Below are positions 23,035 to 35,344 of a DNA stretch of 64,000 nucleotides, one piece after another (within the stretch, counting starts at the first letter, position 1; the number at the start of each line of letters is the position of its first letter). A program made the translations under genes and the position numbers. The DNA comes from Mixophyes australis (lineage: Eukaryota; Chordata; Amphibia; Anura; Limnodynastidae). Location: contig JAVHZZ010000004.1 in assembly GCA_036250195.1 (NCBI GenBank), positions 158,377,227-158,441,226 on the forward strand, read 5' to 3'. The notes below the pieces were generated by a model. The model was not told where the DNA came from. It did not search any database and saw nothing but the letters and a program-made list of their open reading frames with translations.

Positions 23035-25370
23035 GAGTCATGATTATATTTCTTATTTTTGCACATCCATAGGCATATAAATAAATATGAATACATAGAT
23101 ATGATTTAGCACACAAATATGACATTATAGTTCATTTAAAAAATTTTTTTTTTAAAACTGCCTGCAGTGTTGAAATTTAAAATGCCTTGTGTGACCTATT
23201 TTAGCACCCGAAGGATAGAAAGATGTCATATTTTCTGGATAAGTGAGATATATGCAAATTAGGCATATTCGTATTTAGATTAGAGAGATTGTAAGGAAAT
23301 TCACTTCCTGCATATGCTAGTGGAATTGAGAAAACACGTATGCTCCCTTTGCGTAATTTAATAGAAAAGTTAAAGCCTGATATAGAAGCTGAGAATTGTA
23401 ATTAATGTAAACAGATTAACAGCTCAGCAAGTAATACTTTGGAATGTAAAGGTGGCCTAAACTGACATACACATTTTTTTTTTACATGCTTCAGGAAATG
23501 TCGTCAAGGTCCAGGGGTCTCGTATATGAGAATGATTTCAGTGCCCTGCACCACAAATCCATAATTGCAGCTTTTAATTGTACATTTACTAATAGACAGG
23601 GACCACAGTGAAATCTGGCAAACTATGCTATAAGTTTGACTTGTCTGATGGTTTTTGGCACTTACCATTACAAAAACAGTAAAACTGTCCTACATGTTGT
23701 TATATACATTTACTACAATAATTCATGGCCCTCTTTTTTTAGTATCAAATAACCCTTTGTTAGACTACAAGAGCTAGTTGCTTATTACAAGAGCTATACA
23801 GCCATATTTCCAAAATCATACATTTTCCATATATTCAGATTTTCAAATATTTGCTCATTGTCGTGGATTTTAGATTTATAATGGGATGTTTGAAATTATT
23901 TTAAATTAAAGTTAAACTGTTATTGCTGCCCATGCAAATTTATTATTAGCAGAAATATGTTGGAAACAATGATATATTGATATAACTTTTTAAAATACCT
24001 AATCAAGCATACAGTAAATAGATTATTCATACAACATACATAACTTAGACCACATTCATTTCATATGTGGATTACCGGCACATTTAACCATAGTTTATGT
24101 CCAAAGAGAGAGTGGAAACAGACAATTTTAAGTAAAACCTTATACCAGGTGACAAGCTTGTTCTGAGCAGCCCATGAACACGGAGCAATAACTTGATCCC
24201 AATTAATTGAATGTAAAAGGGAGATAATCTATATGGAGCTTTTGTTTGACCAATTACCACTTTGATAAACAACCAGCTGAAGATAGAAAAAAACAAAAAC
24301 AAAATAGGAATAAAAATACCCACAATACTGTACAACATTAATGTCACTTACTGCACATTAATTAGATTTCTTTAAATTGTATGTGTCTATGTATATTAAG
24401 TCTTATCAGTGTAATTTCTGTATGATCTTAATATCTGTCTATAATTCTATATCTGTGACAACTGTGTCATGTAAATAACAGTGATCGTTCATTGACAAAA
24501 TATTAAACATGAATTCAATTCACACATCACAAAATAAAAATGTAAATGCATTAAAAAATGCTTTTCAGTGTTTAGTCTGTTGTTGCATTTTAATGTAGTA
24601 AAAGTACTAATAAAATCACAGTATGTGTAAGACTTTGCTGAATATATAGCAGCCTATGTTACTTTGAAATATCCATTACAACAAACACGAGAAGATGAGC
24701 AAATTACACACAGCCTTTGTTGTTTGCAAGAAGAGAGAATATTTCCCAATGAATGGAGAAACATAAGGTCACAATACCTATTTCTTAAGACTTTTAGTTC
24801 ATGACCTTAAGAAAGTAAAGGGGCATTTCAGTTTGAGGTGTCCCATTATATGTGTCCACTCACTAGGATCACAGTACCCAGGTGGCTGGGTAGTGGATGA
24901 CAATCAAACAATCACATCTTTCACTGCTCCTTGACTTCTCTCACACCCTTTGCTTTCTGACCAGATAATGGACATAAAAAAGAATGCCAATTACATCACA
25001 GTAGATATGTGTGATTATGTCTGGAATGACAAGCAATATCCACCAGTAGAGAACACAGTCAAAGCCCTTTAAATTATATGTTGTTTTATCTATATGAAAT
25101 GTCCCTTTTCTCAAACTATTTTAATAAAAGCAATTATTTTCTTTTCCTTCATTTTCCATTTGACAGATCCATTTCTGCATTATGTCAGTAGAAGTGACCA
25201 GGCATATGTCCAGTAGACAGCAGAGTATGTAATGCAGGGTAAATAGGGGCAGGTGATTATCCATTTGATATAAACTCAGTTGTAAAACCCCTTATGGCAG
25301 AGGTTAATTAAAACTCCTTGATCCCAACAGAGACCTCCTTTTAAAGCTACAACCACTCTCTGGGGGTTAT
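23035..25370. other. AT-rich sequence, nothing recognised
   Basis: No terminal repeats, arrays or domain-bearing frames. The 87-codon minus-strand frame at 24084-24347 has a hydrophobic start but no homology I can name. Confidence 0.5.
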
Positions 25371-25375
25371 TCATG

Positions 25376-25414
25376 ATGAGTGATGAGGCTCTGCGGAGTG
25401 TTATAGCACTGAAA
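25376..25414 (+). other. Hammerhead-like core motif of retroelement type
   Basis: Reads GTGATGAGGCTCTGCGG, AGTGTTATAGCACTGAAACG. A TGATGA box and a GAAAC box flank a segment able to form AGTG(TTATAG)CACT. This resembles a hammerhead ribozyme core, but the conserved C before TGATGA is G here and the hairpin is offset. Catalytic activity is unlikely. It may mark a Penelope-like element end, though no coding part is nearby. Confidence 0.3.
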
Positions 25415-26021
25415 CGTTGCTAATTTTTGCTTGTACCTCATAGAAGGCCTAGCAAAAATCAGCAATGTTTTACTTACTGTAATGCCTGGATGCGCGCATG
25501 GGACATCAAGGAAATTCACACACTAATGCATTCCCTCCCAAATTTCAGATTTTGGCAACTCCTGAGATCCTTTGTCACAGTTATTACTGTAATAATTATG
25601 CCCAAGGCATTACTCAGAGACCCAGTCCCAAGAACATCCTCGTAAGCTGTCATAAGTCCTATAACATCCCATTGTCTTGGTACCTTTACCAGCTAGAATC
25701 TTATTTTGAATTAATTAGTATTTTGGAGGTGTATTGAGTGTTTCTTGTGTTGTCAGCTCAGGTGTATTAGTACTGCCAAACAATGTTCCCGTGTCTTGCT
25801 ACTTCTTTGTTGTGACTGCAGAGCAGCTCAGGAGCATTCCTCCCTGAAGTTTTGAATTGGCATATGAAGACAATAAGGCAGACCATCTGCTTCTCTCTAT
25901 TCCAACAACAAGGAATCCATATATCCAACATATGACATAAACGGCATTTTTGCTAAGATGGTTTCATAATTAGGGAACAAAGAAAGCACACAACTTTTCC
26001 CCTCTGAACGCCACTAGATAA
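25415..26021. other. Sequence without recognised gene
   Basis: Two overlapping frames of 72 and 79 codons (25427-25737) have no recognisable domain. No terminal repeats seen. Confidence 0.45.
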
Positions 26022-26029
26022 CACGTAGA

Positions 26030-26462
26030 CAGCGCCGGTGCTAGGGTCCTTGGCGCCCTAGGCACAGTGTGAAAATCGGCACCCCCCCTTTAAAAATCGG
26101 CGCCCCCCTGTCAAAATTGACGCTGCGCTTCCCTCCCCTCAGCTCCCCATGTCTTTCTTTAACTTACCTGCATGAAGCTGCTCCTCTCTGCTCTGTCTTC
26201 TCCCCTCCACTCACAGACACTGTCGGGCCGTGATGATGACATCATCATCACGGCCTGTCACTGTCAGTGAGCGGAGGGGAGGAGACAGAGCAGAGAGGAG
26301 CAGCTTCATGCAGGTAAGATTCATAGCCCCTTCCCTCCTCTCCTCCTCGTGGATTTCCGTTTTTAAATGACCATAGTCATTTTTTTTTAATTTCGAGGCG
26401 CCCTGCAGAGCCCGGCGCCCTAGGCAATTGCCTAACCTTGCCTAATGGGAGCGCCGGGCCTG
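26030..26462. mobile_element. Non-autonomous hAT element with large internal inverted repeat
   Basis: Ends are CAGCGCCGGTGCTAGGG and GGGAGCGCCGGGCCTG. The 8-bp flanks CACGTAGA (26022-26029) and CACATAGA (26463-26470) match at seven positions, a typical hAT target duplication. The middle holds near-perfect inverse arms, CTTACCTGCATGAAGCTGC near 26163 against GCAGCTTCATGCAGGTAAG near 26301, meeting at GATGATGACATCATCATC. No coding capacity. It is far more GC-rich than its surroundings. Confidence 0.9.
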
Positions 26463-26470
26463 CACATAGA

Positions 26471-28312
26471 CCGAACCAATGATACTGGATGCTCCTCCAA
26501 ACCCAACCCAGCCAACTGTCTATGTGACCTCAGCTTCTACTAGAGTCAACCATATTCACTTTCCATGTAAACCATGCTGATTCTCTGCCATTGATAGTGA
26601 ACATATCTTTCTGCATGATCTCATTTAAGAATTCACATAATCACTTATTGGAACCACATGACTCAGACAATCTCAACACTGGACTAATGCTGATCTCTAA
26701 GTGCATTCCTTTATTTTATCAGTGATCAGTCTTTAAGTTAACCTGTACCCGCTCAAGCAGGAAATAATATGGCAATAAATAATTTTTATGTTATAAATGG
26801 ACAACTCATAATTCAGTTCAAGCTGAATGTAATGTAATTCCTATTAAAGATTGACTAATAAACACTATAAAATTATTATTTCCACAGATGTACAATAAAG
26901 ATTTGATCTGGTATTCCCAAAACTGTATGCAGAGTTATGCCGGTTTTAAAGGGCTGTATATCATTCTGTGGAATTCTAATGTTATTTTAAGGCATTATGC
27001 AAAGTCAGGCTTTTAGTGACCATTTAGTGTCTATGTGATAAAGATGTACAGCCATTGTAGTTGTTTTTCTGTTACAAAATTGTTCTTTTCATCAGTATAC
27101 AATAAACTGCAATAAAACAGTTGGGGCACGTTTAAAAGATGGAACACACTAGTTTTATACTTATGATAAACTTATAAAATAGTTTTTCTCTGACAAATGC
27201 AAAAGAAAGAATGAACTGGCTTTTCTGGACTTTGAACAGACATGTCAAATTAATATTCTGGGTTTCTGGGAAAAAACAAGAGGCCTATGTATAGCTTTGT
27301 CAAGCAGTCTATCTAAACTTGAATATTGCAATCTTCTAAACTGGCTATACACTGGTGAGAGAATGAGTTGTGTAGCCAAATCTCGAAGTATAGCATGGCT
27401 AGATCAGAGCAACTTTCTAGTCTGGCAATGAATGCACACAGCCATGCTGTTAAGTCTGTATGTATCCTATGCACTAAAGATTCTCCAATGCAATCGCTGT
27501 GGTTCCAAAGCACAAAGGTTTAATGTGCAAAATAGATTACAGGGCAAAGTATTGCATCCAAACGCTGGCGCAGCTGACACCAGCACAAGCTTCTAGCAGA
27601 ACGCTCTGGTTTCCAAAGTCAGAGGGAAACAATTTATACACTGTACAGTCATAAAAAGCAGTGACATCACAATGTAACGCAGTTACAGTAGTAAGGTCTA
27701 TATTTAAAGGTTTACAGTGATGACCTCCCAAGAACTCGATGTCCCATTGGTTGATTCCTCTGGTCATTGTCCCTTGAGGTGGCCATGTGTCCCAACTCTA
27801 GACCTGTATAAACTGGTTCTTTTATGACATCTCTGGACTTGCTTTTTGGTGTTTGAAAAGTTATATTAGCTATATTTAGCATTCGTAATGTGTGAACTTC
27901 TCATAAATAATACCGGAAACGTTTCCATGCTAATGCGAACAGAATAAAAACTCGGTGCAATTAATGTGTTGGAAACAATAATTACCTTTTTCACCGCATT
28001 ACATTTTATATTAAATTATTGAAGTACATTAAACTTATTTAAATGTTGCTACGATAATGGATTATGTTGCGTATTAATCGCATTGCGACTGATTGTAGTG
28101 TACAGAAATGATTGATTACCACCATCATCCAATTATTAAACTTCAACAATGCTGCTGTCAGTCCACATCTGGGGGTAAATGTATGAATCTCCAGATTCTT
28201 CATCTCCGGCGGGTTCAGCCTCTTCAGCGTTTAAATTTAAAGCGGCGCTGCATTGTAAAGGGAAGCTTAGGTTGCCTGCATAAGAAAAATCATTGCTTCC
28301 ACAAACTAAAAT
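26471..28312. other. AT-rich sequence, nothing recognised
   Basis: No element ends or arrays found. Minus-strand frames of 66 and 76 codons at 27313-27767 are without recognisable domains. Confidence 0.5.
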
Positions 28313-28540
28313 ACTGTACATTAAAACAATCATCAAAACACCACATTAAAATGGGTATTGACACCACACATTAAAACTAGTAATGATATCATACATTAAA
28401 AAAACATTGATAACGTACACTAAAACTAGCAATGATAACGCACGCTAAAACTAGCAATGATACCGAACTTTAAAATAGAATTTATAATGCGCATTAAAAC
28501 TAGCAATGATACCGCAAATTAAAATACCATTGATAATGCA
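28313..28540. repeat. ~25-bp diverged tandem repeat
   Basis: Units of the type CATTAAAACTAGCAATGATA plus CCGCA recur about eight times with 24-28 base spacing and considerable drift (CATTAAAA, GCTAAAAC, CTTTAAAA variants). Confidence 0.85.
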
Positions 28541-29082
28541 TCATTGGGCATGGCCAGGCCACCCTCCTACAGTCAAAAAACCGGCATTGTTGTATACACC
28601 ATTGAACGGTCGCCAAAAATTGGGATTGTCCCACTAGAATCACAACATTTCACAGACTTTGCTGCTCTCTCCTACCTGTTCTTCTCACTTTCACCACCTG
28701 TGCTGCAGGTTTCTTTAGTTGCGGCTTGTCTGGATCCTGGAATGTTAGGTCCCTATTTGAAAAAAAAAAATGGGTACATTTAGAAACTTACAGCCACCCC
28801 CAGCGTTAAATCAGTACCACCAATGATTAATAATTAGGCCTTCCTCCAGCCCCAACATTAATATAATGGTATTCACATTTAATAAATAAACCTATTTCCC
28901 TCCCTACAAACAGCCCCAGCAATAAATTAATAGTATTTACATTTCAGAAATATACCTATTTCCCGCAACCGTCACTGCCATTAAATAATTCATAGGCACA
29001 TTTAATAAAGGGACCTCATTCTCCCCAAACTCACCCCCACATTCAGTAGCGCCAAAACCACCCCATCTTAAATTAATTAATT
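28541..29082. other. Unclassified sequence between minisatellites
   Basis: Contains a 79-codon plus-strand frame (28544-28783) of unknown origin. This may be the interior of the large hAT-like element whose putative right end lies at 31876, but the left end was not found. Confidence 0.35.
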
Positions 29083-29560
29083 GTCCCCACTATTGTGCCC
29101 CTCTTCTCCCCCTTTTTCCTTACTGTGCCTCTCTTCTCCCCCTTTTTTCTTTCTGTGCCTCTCTTCTCCCCCTTTTTTCCTTACTGTGCTTCTCTTCTCC
29201 CCCTTTTTTCCTTACTGTGCCTCTCTTCTCCCCCTTTTTCCTTACTGTGCCTCTCTTCTCCCCCTTTTTCCTTCATAGTGTGCCTATCTTCTCCCCTTTT
29301 TGCTTCATAGTGTGCCTCTCTTCTCCCCTTTTTGCTTCATAGTGTGCCTCTCTTCTCCCTTTTTTGCTTCATAGTGTGCCTCTCTTCTCCCCTTTTTGCT
29401 CCATAGTGTGCCTTTCTTCTCCCCCTTTTTGCTTCATAGTGTGCCTCTCTTCTCCCCTTTTTGCTTCATAGTGTGCCTCTCTTCTCCCGCTTTTTCCTCC
29501 ATAGTGTGCCTTTCTTCTCCCCCTTTTTCCTCCATAGTGTGCCTTTCTTCTCCCCTTTTT
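29083..29560. repeat. ~30-bp pyrimidine-rich minisatellite
   Basis: Units TGTGCCTCTCTTCTCCCC plus TTTTTCCTTAC repeat from 29083. From about 29270 the unit becomes TTCATAGTGTGCCTCTC plus TTCTCCCCTTTTTGC. There are roughly 15 copies. Open frames on both strands follow from the absence of stop triplets in the unit and are not evidence of coding. Confidence 0.93.
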
Positions 29561-29608
29561 TCTCTTCTGTCTTTTTGTTTTTTTCTTGGTCCTCTCCGCG
29601 CTTCTCCT

Positions 29609-29656
29609 CACTGAATGACAGGCGTGACTTGATGATGTCACGGCTGTCATTCAGTG
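29609..29656. repeat. Short inverted repeat
   Basis: CACTGAATGACAG and CTGTCATTCAGTG face each other around a ~22-base centre. A second inverse pair lies just downstream (CTCTCTCCGAGGGCCCC near 29786 and GGGGCCCTCGGAGAGAG near 29872). Such GC-rich internal palindromes are typical of hAT-derived elements in this window. Confidence 0.8.
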
Positions 29657-29934
29657 TTAACAGTGCAGAGAGGAAGGAGGAGGGACGCCGGCGCAGCGAT
29701 GAGGTGAGTAGTATCTCTATTTTTTTTTTCACTACCCTGCTCCCCACACCAACGCAGGGAGCCCCGAACCCGCCTGCAACCCCCCTCTCTCTCCGAGGGC
29801 CCCCCGCCGCCACCATTGAAAAAAGAAGACAAAAAAATCAGTAGAGGTTATGCACGCGACAGCGGCGTGGGGCCCTCGGAGAGAGGGGGCCCAGGGGCAT
29901 GTGCCCGCTGTGCCCCCCTCTTAATCCGGCTATG

Positions 29935-30930
29935 CCACACAGTAGTGTACCCAATCCATACTATGCCAAACAGAAGTGCCGCCAGTTCATATTATGTCAC
30001 AGTAGTGCCCCCAGTTCAAATTATGCCATACTGTAGTGCCCCAAATTCATATTATGCTCCACAGTAGTGTCCCAAGTTCATATTATGCTCCAAAGTAATG
30101 ACCCCAGTTCATACTATGCCCCACAGTAGTGACCCAAGATAATACTATGCCCCACAGTGGTGCCCCAAGATCATACTACTCCCCACAGTAATGCAGCAAG
30201 TTCATACTAACCTCTCCATTCACACTCCTGCACGCTCCCTGCGCTCAGCCAACGACCGCCACCTCTCCTCCACTTTTATCATCTCTTCCCACTCCAGAAT
30301 CCAAGACTTTTCCCGTGCAGCCCCCCTTCTCTGGAACAACCTCCCTCGTTCCATCCGTCTCTCTCCTACTCTGTGCTCCTTCAAACGTGCACTCAAAACT
30401 CACCTCTTCCTCAAAGCCTACCAACCATCTACTTAGCCCCCATCTCCTCCCTTTAGCTCATCCTCCCTTCTCTCCTCTTGCCTCAACTGGCTCCTCTTGT
30501 GCCTGGTCTGTTTACCCTCCCTTAGGATGTAAGCTCGTATGAGCAGGGCCCCCTCCCCTCCTGTCTCCATACCTGTTCTTCCGCTCCGTCTTTACTGCAT
30601 ATGACTGGCCGGAGTTTCTGAAGTATTGGTACTTTTTGTTCATTGTTCTGTATGGTTTCACCCTGTATAGTCTACTGTTAGTACTGTGTGCGGCGCTGCG
30701 GATACCTTGTGGCACCTAACAAATAAATGATACTAATAATAATAATACTATGCCCCACACTACAGCCCCAAGTTCATATTATGTCCCACAGTAGTGCCCC
30801 AAGTTCATATTATGTCCCACAGTACTGCCCCAAGTTCATACTATTCCACACATTGTCCCAAGTTTTTATTATGCCACACCAGTACCCCTAGTTCCCATTA
30901 TGCCACACAGTAGTGCTCCTAATTCATCTT
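29935..30930. repeat. ~31-bp minisatellite (CACAGTAGTGCCCC type), split by a LINE
   Basis: Units of the type CACAGTAGTGCCCCAAG plus TTCATATTATGCC recur from 29935 to 30207 and again from about 30752 to 30930. Seven or more units lie on each side, with moderate divergence. The gap is filled by the LINE fragment at 30208-30751. Confidence 0.9.
30208..30751 (+). mobile_element. L2/CR1/Rex-type LINE 3' fragment inside a minisatellite
   Basis: The open frame reads [53 protein letters not shown] and stop, then a 3' end with ATGAGCAGGGCCCCC, GGCGCTGCGGATACC and (AAT)n. This is the same C-terminus as the LINE at 52 kb (minus strand) and nearly undamaged. ATACTA lies at both borders and is a likely target duplication, because joining the flanks restores the minisatellite unit. 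Confidence 0.9.
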
Positions 30931-30959
30931 ATGCACACACACACAAATACACACACGAA

Positions 30960-30962
<3 letters not shown>

Positions 30963-30994
<32 letters not shown>
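30963..30994. repeat. (AC)n microsatellite
   Basis: Sixteen AC units, preceded by shorter broken AC runs from about 30935. Confidence 0.96.
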
Positions 30995-30996
<2 letters not shown>

Positions 30997-31839
30997 TCAT
31001 TAAACACATAGATAGCTCTGTTTTCTTATGTGTGAGTTGACTCACCCCTGGAGTCAGCGCACAGACCCTCAGACAGAGCTGTCACATACAGTCTTCCATT
31101 CCACTTGATGAGTGGAGGTGCAGCTGTGGCCGGCACCGCAGCTCCATTCCTTGAAGCAACTATGGCGCATCTGTGTAACATGCTGTCACAGGGAGAGAGG
31201 AGCGGGCAGAGAACGGATATGTATGGTCCATGACCACACACCTTATGCATACTGCAAACGGTCGCTACATTCTCGAGCCACAGAAGGGGTTTCCCGGCAA
31301 CAGGAAAAAAATCCAAGTTGCCCTCCTGCTCATCAGTAAAGCCCCTCATCCTCTCACTAGTCTCCTCAAGTATCATCATAATAACCTCTTAATCAACATT
31401 AATCTCCCTATGATTAATCATTAATTAACCCCTAACATTACAAATGTACCCCCTTATAAACTCCCACATCTCCCTCATAATTAATTAACCCCTCCTCATA
31501 ATCATTAAATACTTAAGCCTCATCATAACAACCGCTTCAATATTGTTAACCCCCTTTATAATCATTTACTCCCTCATCCCCATAATTAAATTATTTCATT
31601 CAAACTCCTTAACTCACTCAATCATTACCTCTCTCAGCTTCATCCAAAGTACACCATTAAGATCACTAACCTCCTCACCCTCATAATTAACTACCAATCA
31701 TCATGCTTAACCCCCATTAACTTCTCACCAATTATATTGATTCCTCCCTCAAATCCTACTTACCTGATCTGTCACCCTTGTAATGGCGCTCCTGTTGTGG
31801 TGGTGTGGGGAGTGCCTCAGTGGCATCCCAGAAGCCCGG
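30995..31839. other. Unclassified sequence, C/T-rich in part
   Basis: From about 31330 to 31740 the sequence is rich in CTCAT, TAATTAACCCC and CCCTCATAATT motifs without a fixed period. The 117-codon minus-strand frame (31026-31379) has no recognisable domain. Confidence 0.4.
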
Positions 31840-31876
31840 TATCCTAGGCAGCTGCCTAATGGTAGTGCTGGGCCTG
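31840..31876. mobile_element. hAT right-end fragment
   Basis: CCTAGGCAGCTGCCTAATGG...GTGCTGGGCCTG closely resembles the right end of the hAT element at 26030-26462 (CCTAGGCAATTGCCTAA...GCGCCGGGCCTG). It may close a large element reaching back through the minisatellites, but no left end was found. Confidence 0.5.
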
Positions 31877-33692
31877 CTTGCACTACCCATTTTGTTGTTG
31901 CACTTTTCAGACTACTTTGATTTCAGTGTCCTCTAAAATCAGACACATCTTCAAATATAAACATCATAGTCATCACATCATAACCCTCAGACACTATCAG
32001 CTTTTATGTTATCTCTACTGTTTCCATTTTTTTACTTCTTGGACGGTGATGTATAACAATTTGAAAAAAAAAAAGACAGCTTAAGCCACAATCTGCAGTT
32101 TGTATGAATCTACCAACCCACACCATGCCTGTTACCCCCACTCTGCAGGTTCAAATAAGGGGGCAATTCCCTTGCTATCTGATATACAGCCTTGTATGCC
32201 TATTTGTATGTTAATATCAAATAGTGACTTTACTTATTTTTTAAACCTTTTTTTAAACCATTACTACTGTTTGTGAGTATGTTACAACACATTTAGTGAG
32301 CCAAAGTATTCAGACATCCAACAGCCTTTCTTAATCATTTTATAATTCTCCCCCAAGAATAAGTCTGATCATTCTTTACTATGCAGATCAGGTCTTCCAG
32401 TTTGAATGTGTTTTCACATTCAGTTCACCCAAGTGTCAGCCTTGTTTTCCCATTTCTTCCTCTATTTCTAATTACAGAAACTGACTTATCTTATAAAAGC
32501 AATGGTCCCTGGGTTATATTACTCCTCTGCACATTTCTTCATTAATCATCAAATATAATTAGGCGATCTTGCAATTAACTTTGAAAGAATAATTGTGCCA
32601 GGTAATGACTCTGTGAGCACAAAGTGAAAAAATAGAACAGTGACAAGACGGAAAACAAGTAATTTTGTCTTTTCTACTCAATTCAGTATTTGTTCCAATT
32701 TGCAAACAGCTAAAAAAACAGGAAAATATCAGCCACTATTAGTCTTCTGCGTCTGCACACAATCTCTAACCATACATTGTGATACTGTCCCATATTGATG
32801 ATAGGTCTCCAATGTCATTTCCTCCCAGATAGAACATCAAGAAATGCCATTAAACTAGCACAGTAAGAAAATGTATTTTATTATTAAAACCATTAACACA
32901 CTTTAGAGATAACACCCAGGAAACTAATATATTGTTGTGCCTGTCTGCATTAAGGATGATTTTATTTTACTTCTTAGAGCCAGTGACAACAGCCTGGGTA
33001 CAAATATATATTCCATTAACATTTATAAACAGCATGTTGAAAATTGTGCTTTTTAGACAAGGCAGCATAAGATTTGTTCCGCACTACAAACCCAGGAAGC
33101 CGGCAAACCTCATATCCTGGACATGGTTCTAGGCACCAATGTCCCATGTTGTAGAGCTAGATATAGTCATAGCCATTGACATGGTAGGAGTGAGAGTATT
33201 GGGTGAGCGAAGAGTTGGTTGAGAAACTGTTTATTGAGGTGGTAACATGAATTGAGTCATGTGCACAGGAAACTGCATTAGTAACATAATTTATAGAATA
33301 CCATGAGTACAATTCTTACAATTATCCCTTCAGAAGCTGCCTTAGTAAGTTGAACCGATGGGTCATGTTTTACCACAACTTACTAGCTCACATAATGGGT
33401 CACTCAATTGGCAATACTTAGGTCTCTAGACAATGATGATGCTCTTCTTCTTTAGATCAATCCCTTGACCAAGCCAAATGACAGGCCAATATATAATCTC
33501 CATAGAATAAGTCATGAAGGGCCTGGGTCTCAGGGATAAGGAATATCGTGCATTGCTTTCAGTCAGACATGTCTGCATTGGAATTGAATGCTTAAAATAC
33601 ATAATAGAACTGAAGTGGACTGACAAGAAGGATCTAAAACCTGGAAGAACCCCACCTATATTAGTGGGCTAATCTATTGGGACAGCATTAAC
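31877..33692. other. Sequence without recognised gene
   Basis: No arrays, element ends or domain-bearing frames seen. Confidence 0.5.
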
Positions 33693-33815
33693 GTATCTTA
33701 TACCCATTGATGTATCTTATACCCATTGATGTATCTTATACCCATTGGTGTATCTTATACCCATTGATGTATCTTATACCCATTGGTGTATCTTATACCC
33801 ATTGATGTATCTTAC
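33693..33815. repeat. 19-bp tandem repeat, ~6.5 copies
   Basis: The unit GTATCTTATACCCATTGAT repeats with exact 19-base spacing. Two copies have GGT in place of GAT. The array is very homogeneous. Confidence 0.96.
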
Positions 33816-34336
33816 TATCGTTATTTTGATAATCTCTTTTTAAGAATAATGTTTTGTGTTATAGATTTCAAACCTGTTGATGTCAGAAGATCATATGATA
33901 ATAGGGCACATTTGAGCTAACCTCATATTGTAGGTAATGTTAGATACACTCTGCTAGATGATGTATGTAACTTCCAAGCCAAAATAGCTAGGTAAGATTT
34001 AAAATGTACAACTTATTTTTTAAATGCATTTGTTTGTATTTTAAGGGTTGAAAGATTTATAAGAGCTTAATATTTTTAATGCCTGTTTTAGGTGTGTCAT
34101 TAAGTAGAAACTGCAATGATAGGCTACTTATCATTGTATCATTATCATTATCATCGATAGGCTGCACCCATGTCTATTCATTGGGGCTCACTCAAATGTA
34201 GTTACTGTACACTGAACCAAAATTAAATAATAGGTTACTACAGAATTAGCTGATAGTTAAATGAAATATTTCAACTTAACCCTCTTTTGATGTTTAATAA
34301 GAATCTGACTGTCACACAAACAACAAAACATTTGTG
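33816..34336. other. AT-rich sequence, nothing recognised
   Basis: Nothing beyond a short ATTATC-rich patch around 34130-34155. Confidence 0.5.
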
Positions 34337-34482
34337 CCATAGATTGTAAGCTTGCGAGCAGGGTTCTCTTACCTCTCTGTCTGTATGTATTACTCAGTAT
34401 TGTTTTATTAATGTTTGTTCCCAATTGTAAAGCGCTACGGAATTTGCTGTGCTATATAAATAAATGTTGATGATGATGTTGA
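34337..34482 (+). mobile_element. LINE 3' tail (GCGCTACGGAATTTGC subfamily)
   Basis: Contains AGATTGTAAGCTTGCGAGCAGGG, broken here as GATTGTAAGC and GCGAGCAGGG, then CAATTGTAAAGCGCTACGG, TATATAAATAAATG and (TTGATGATG)n. It is the same tail as the minus-strand copies at 41132 and 54930, where the latter is attached to a LINE coding region. Only the end is present here. Confidence 0.8.
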
Positions 34483-34485
34483 TGA

Positions 34486-35344
34486 TCTGTACAAATAACA
34501 AGGGGATATTTATTGAGGAGGGTCAAAGGGATACAGGTAAGCAGCTTGTTGTTGAGCATTGAGTAAATGTGTTCTTGCTGTAGACTTCTATATAAGTTTG
34601 CTCATGAGACAAATCAAGTACAATTAAGAGAATCATATTCTTGTTCTTCATAGGTGACCTTCCTCTGTGTTTGATAGAGCACTTTATTAGCTGAATGAAC
34701 CAGAGGTGGTCTCCTGAGTCATGCTATGTTCAAAATATATTGTATCAAGCATCATATCCGTGTTTCATGATAATTTTGCCTCTTTGACGCCTGTTCTTAG
34801 GACAGTTATTTCACTTTATATTGGACAAGCAAGAAGTAATACTGATTAATACATGTACAAATGCAGTGGGTTCTTTGTTCAGAATGACTCATGTACAGAA
34901 CTTTCATGGAAAGATAAACGGGTATATGAATTTCTTTAATACTGTTAGCACTATTTAGGAACAGGGATCTGAGGACATGCTTAAGAACTATTGCATTAGA
35001 TAACCTGCCTTCATCTTGTGTTCCTCCCCAGTCTGATTCAATGTTTGTGTTTAAGACTAACGCAGGTTAAAGTTTGTTAGAGGTAATTGATAATTCTTTT
35101 GAAATGTCAAAAATGTTGTGGCAGATGTGAAACTTCATGATTCACAAAATGGTTCATATAAAGGTGAAACTAACTGAATTGTGCAATCGTTTTGATCCAG
35201 GTGGTAAACTATGTAAGTGTACATTTCAAATAAATTGCTCTAAAGCTAAAAAAAAATGTCATTTACTTTCTGAAAAGTTTTTTCTAATATGCTGTTTATT
35301 GCTAAAAATCGAACATTAATTACTAAAACTTTGAGACAATATAT
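34486..35344. other. AT-rich sequence, nothing recognised
   Basis: No recognisable gene or repeat. Confidence 0.5.

Noticed and set aside
25376..25414. Active hammerhead ribozyme
   Set aside because: Conserved C before TGATGA is G, and stem II is not convincing. Kept only as a hammerhead-like relic.
29083..29844. Several long open frames on both strands
   Set aside because: They follow from a 30-base stop-free minisatellite unit. Composition is Ser/Phe/Leu/Pro repeats with no domain.
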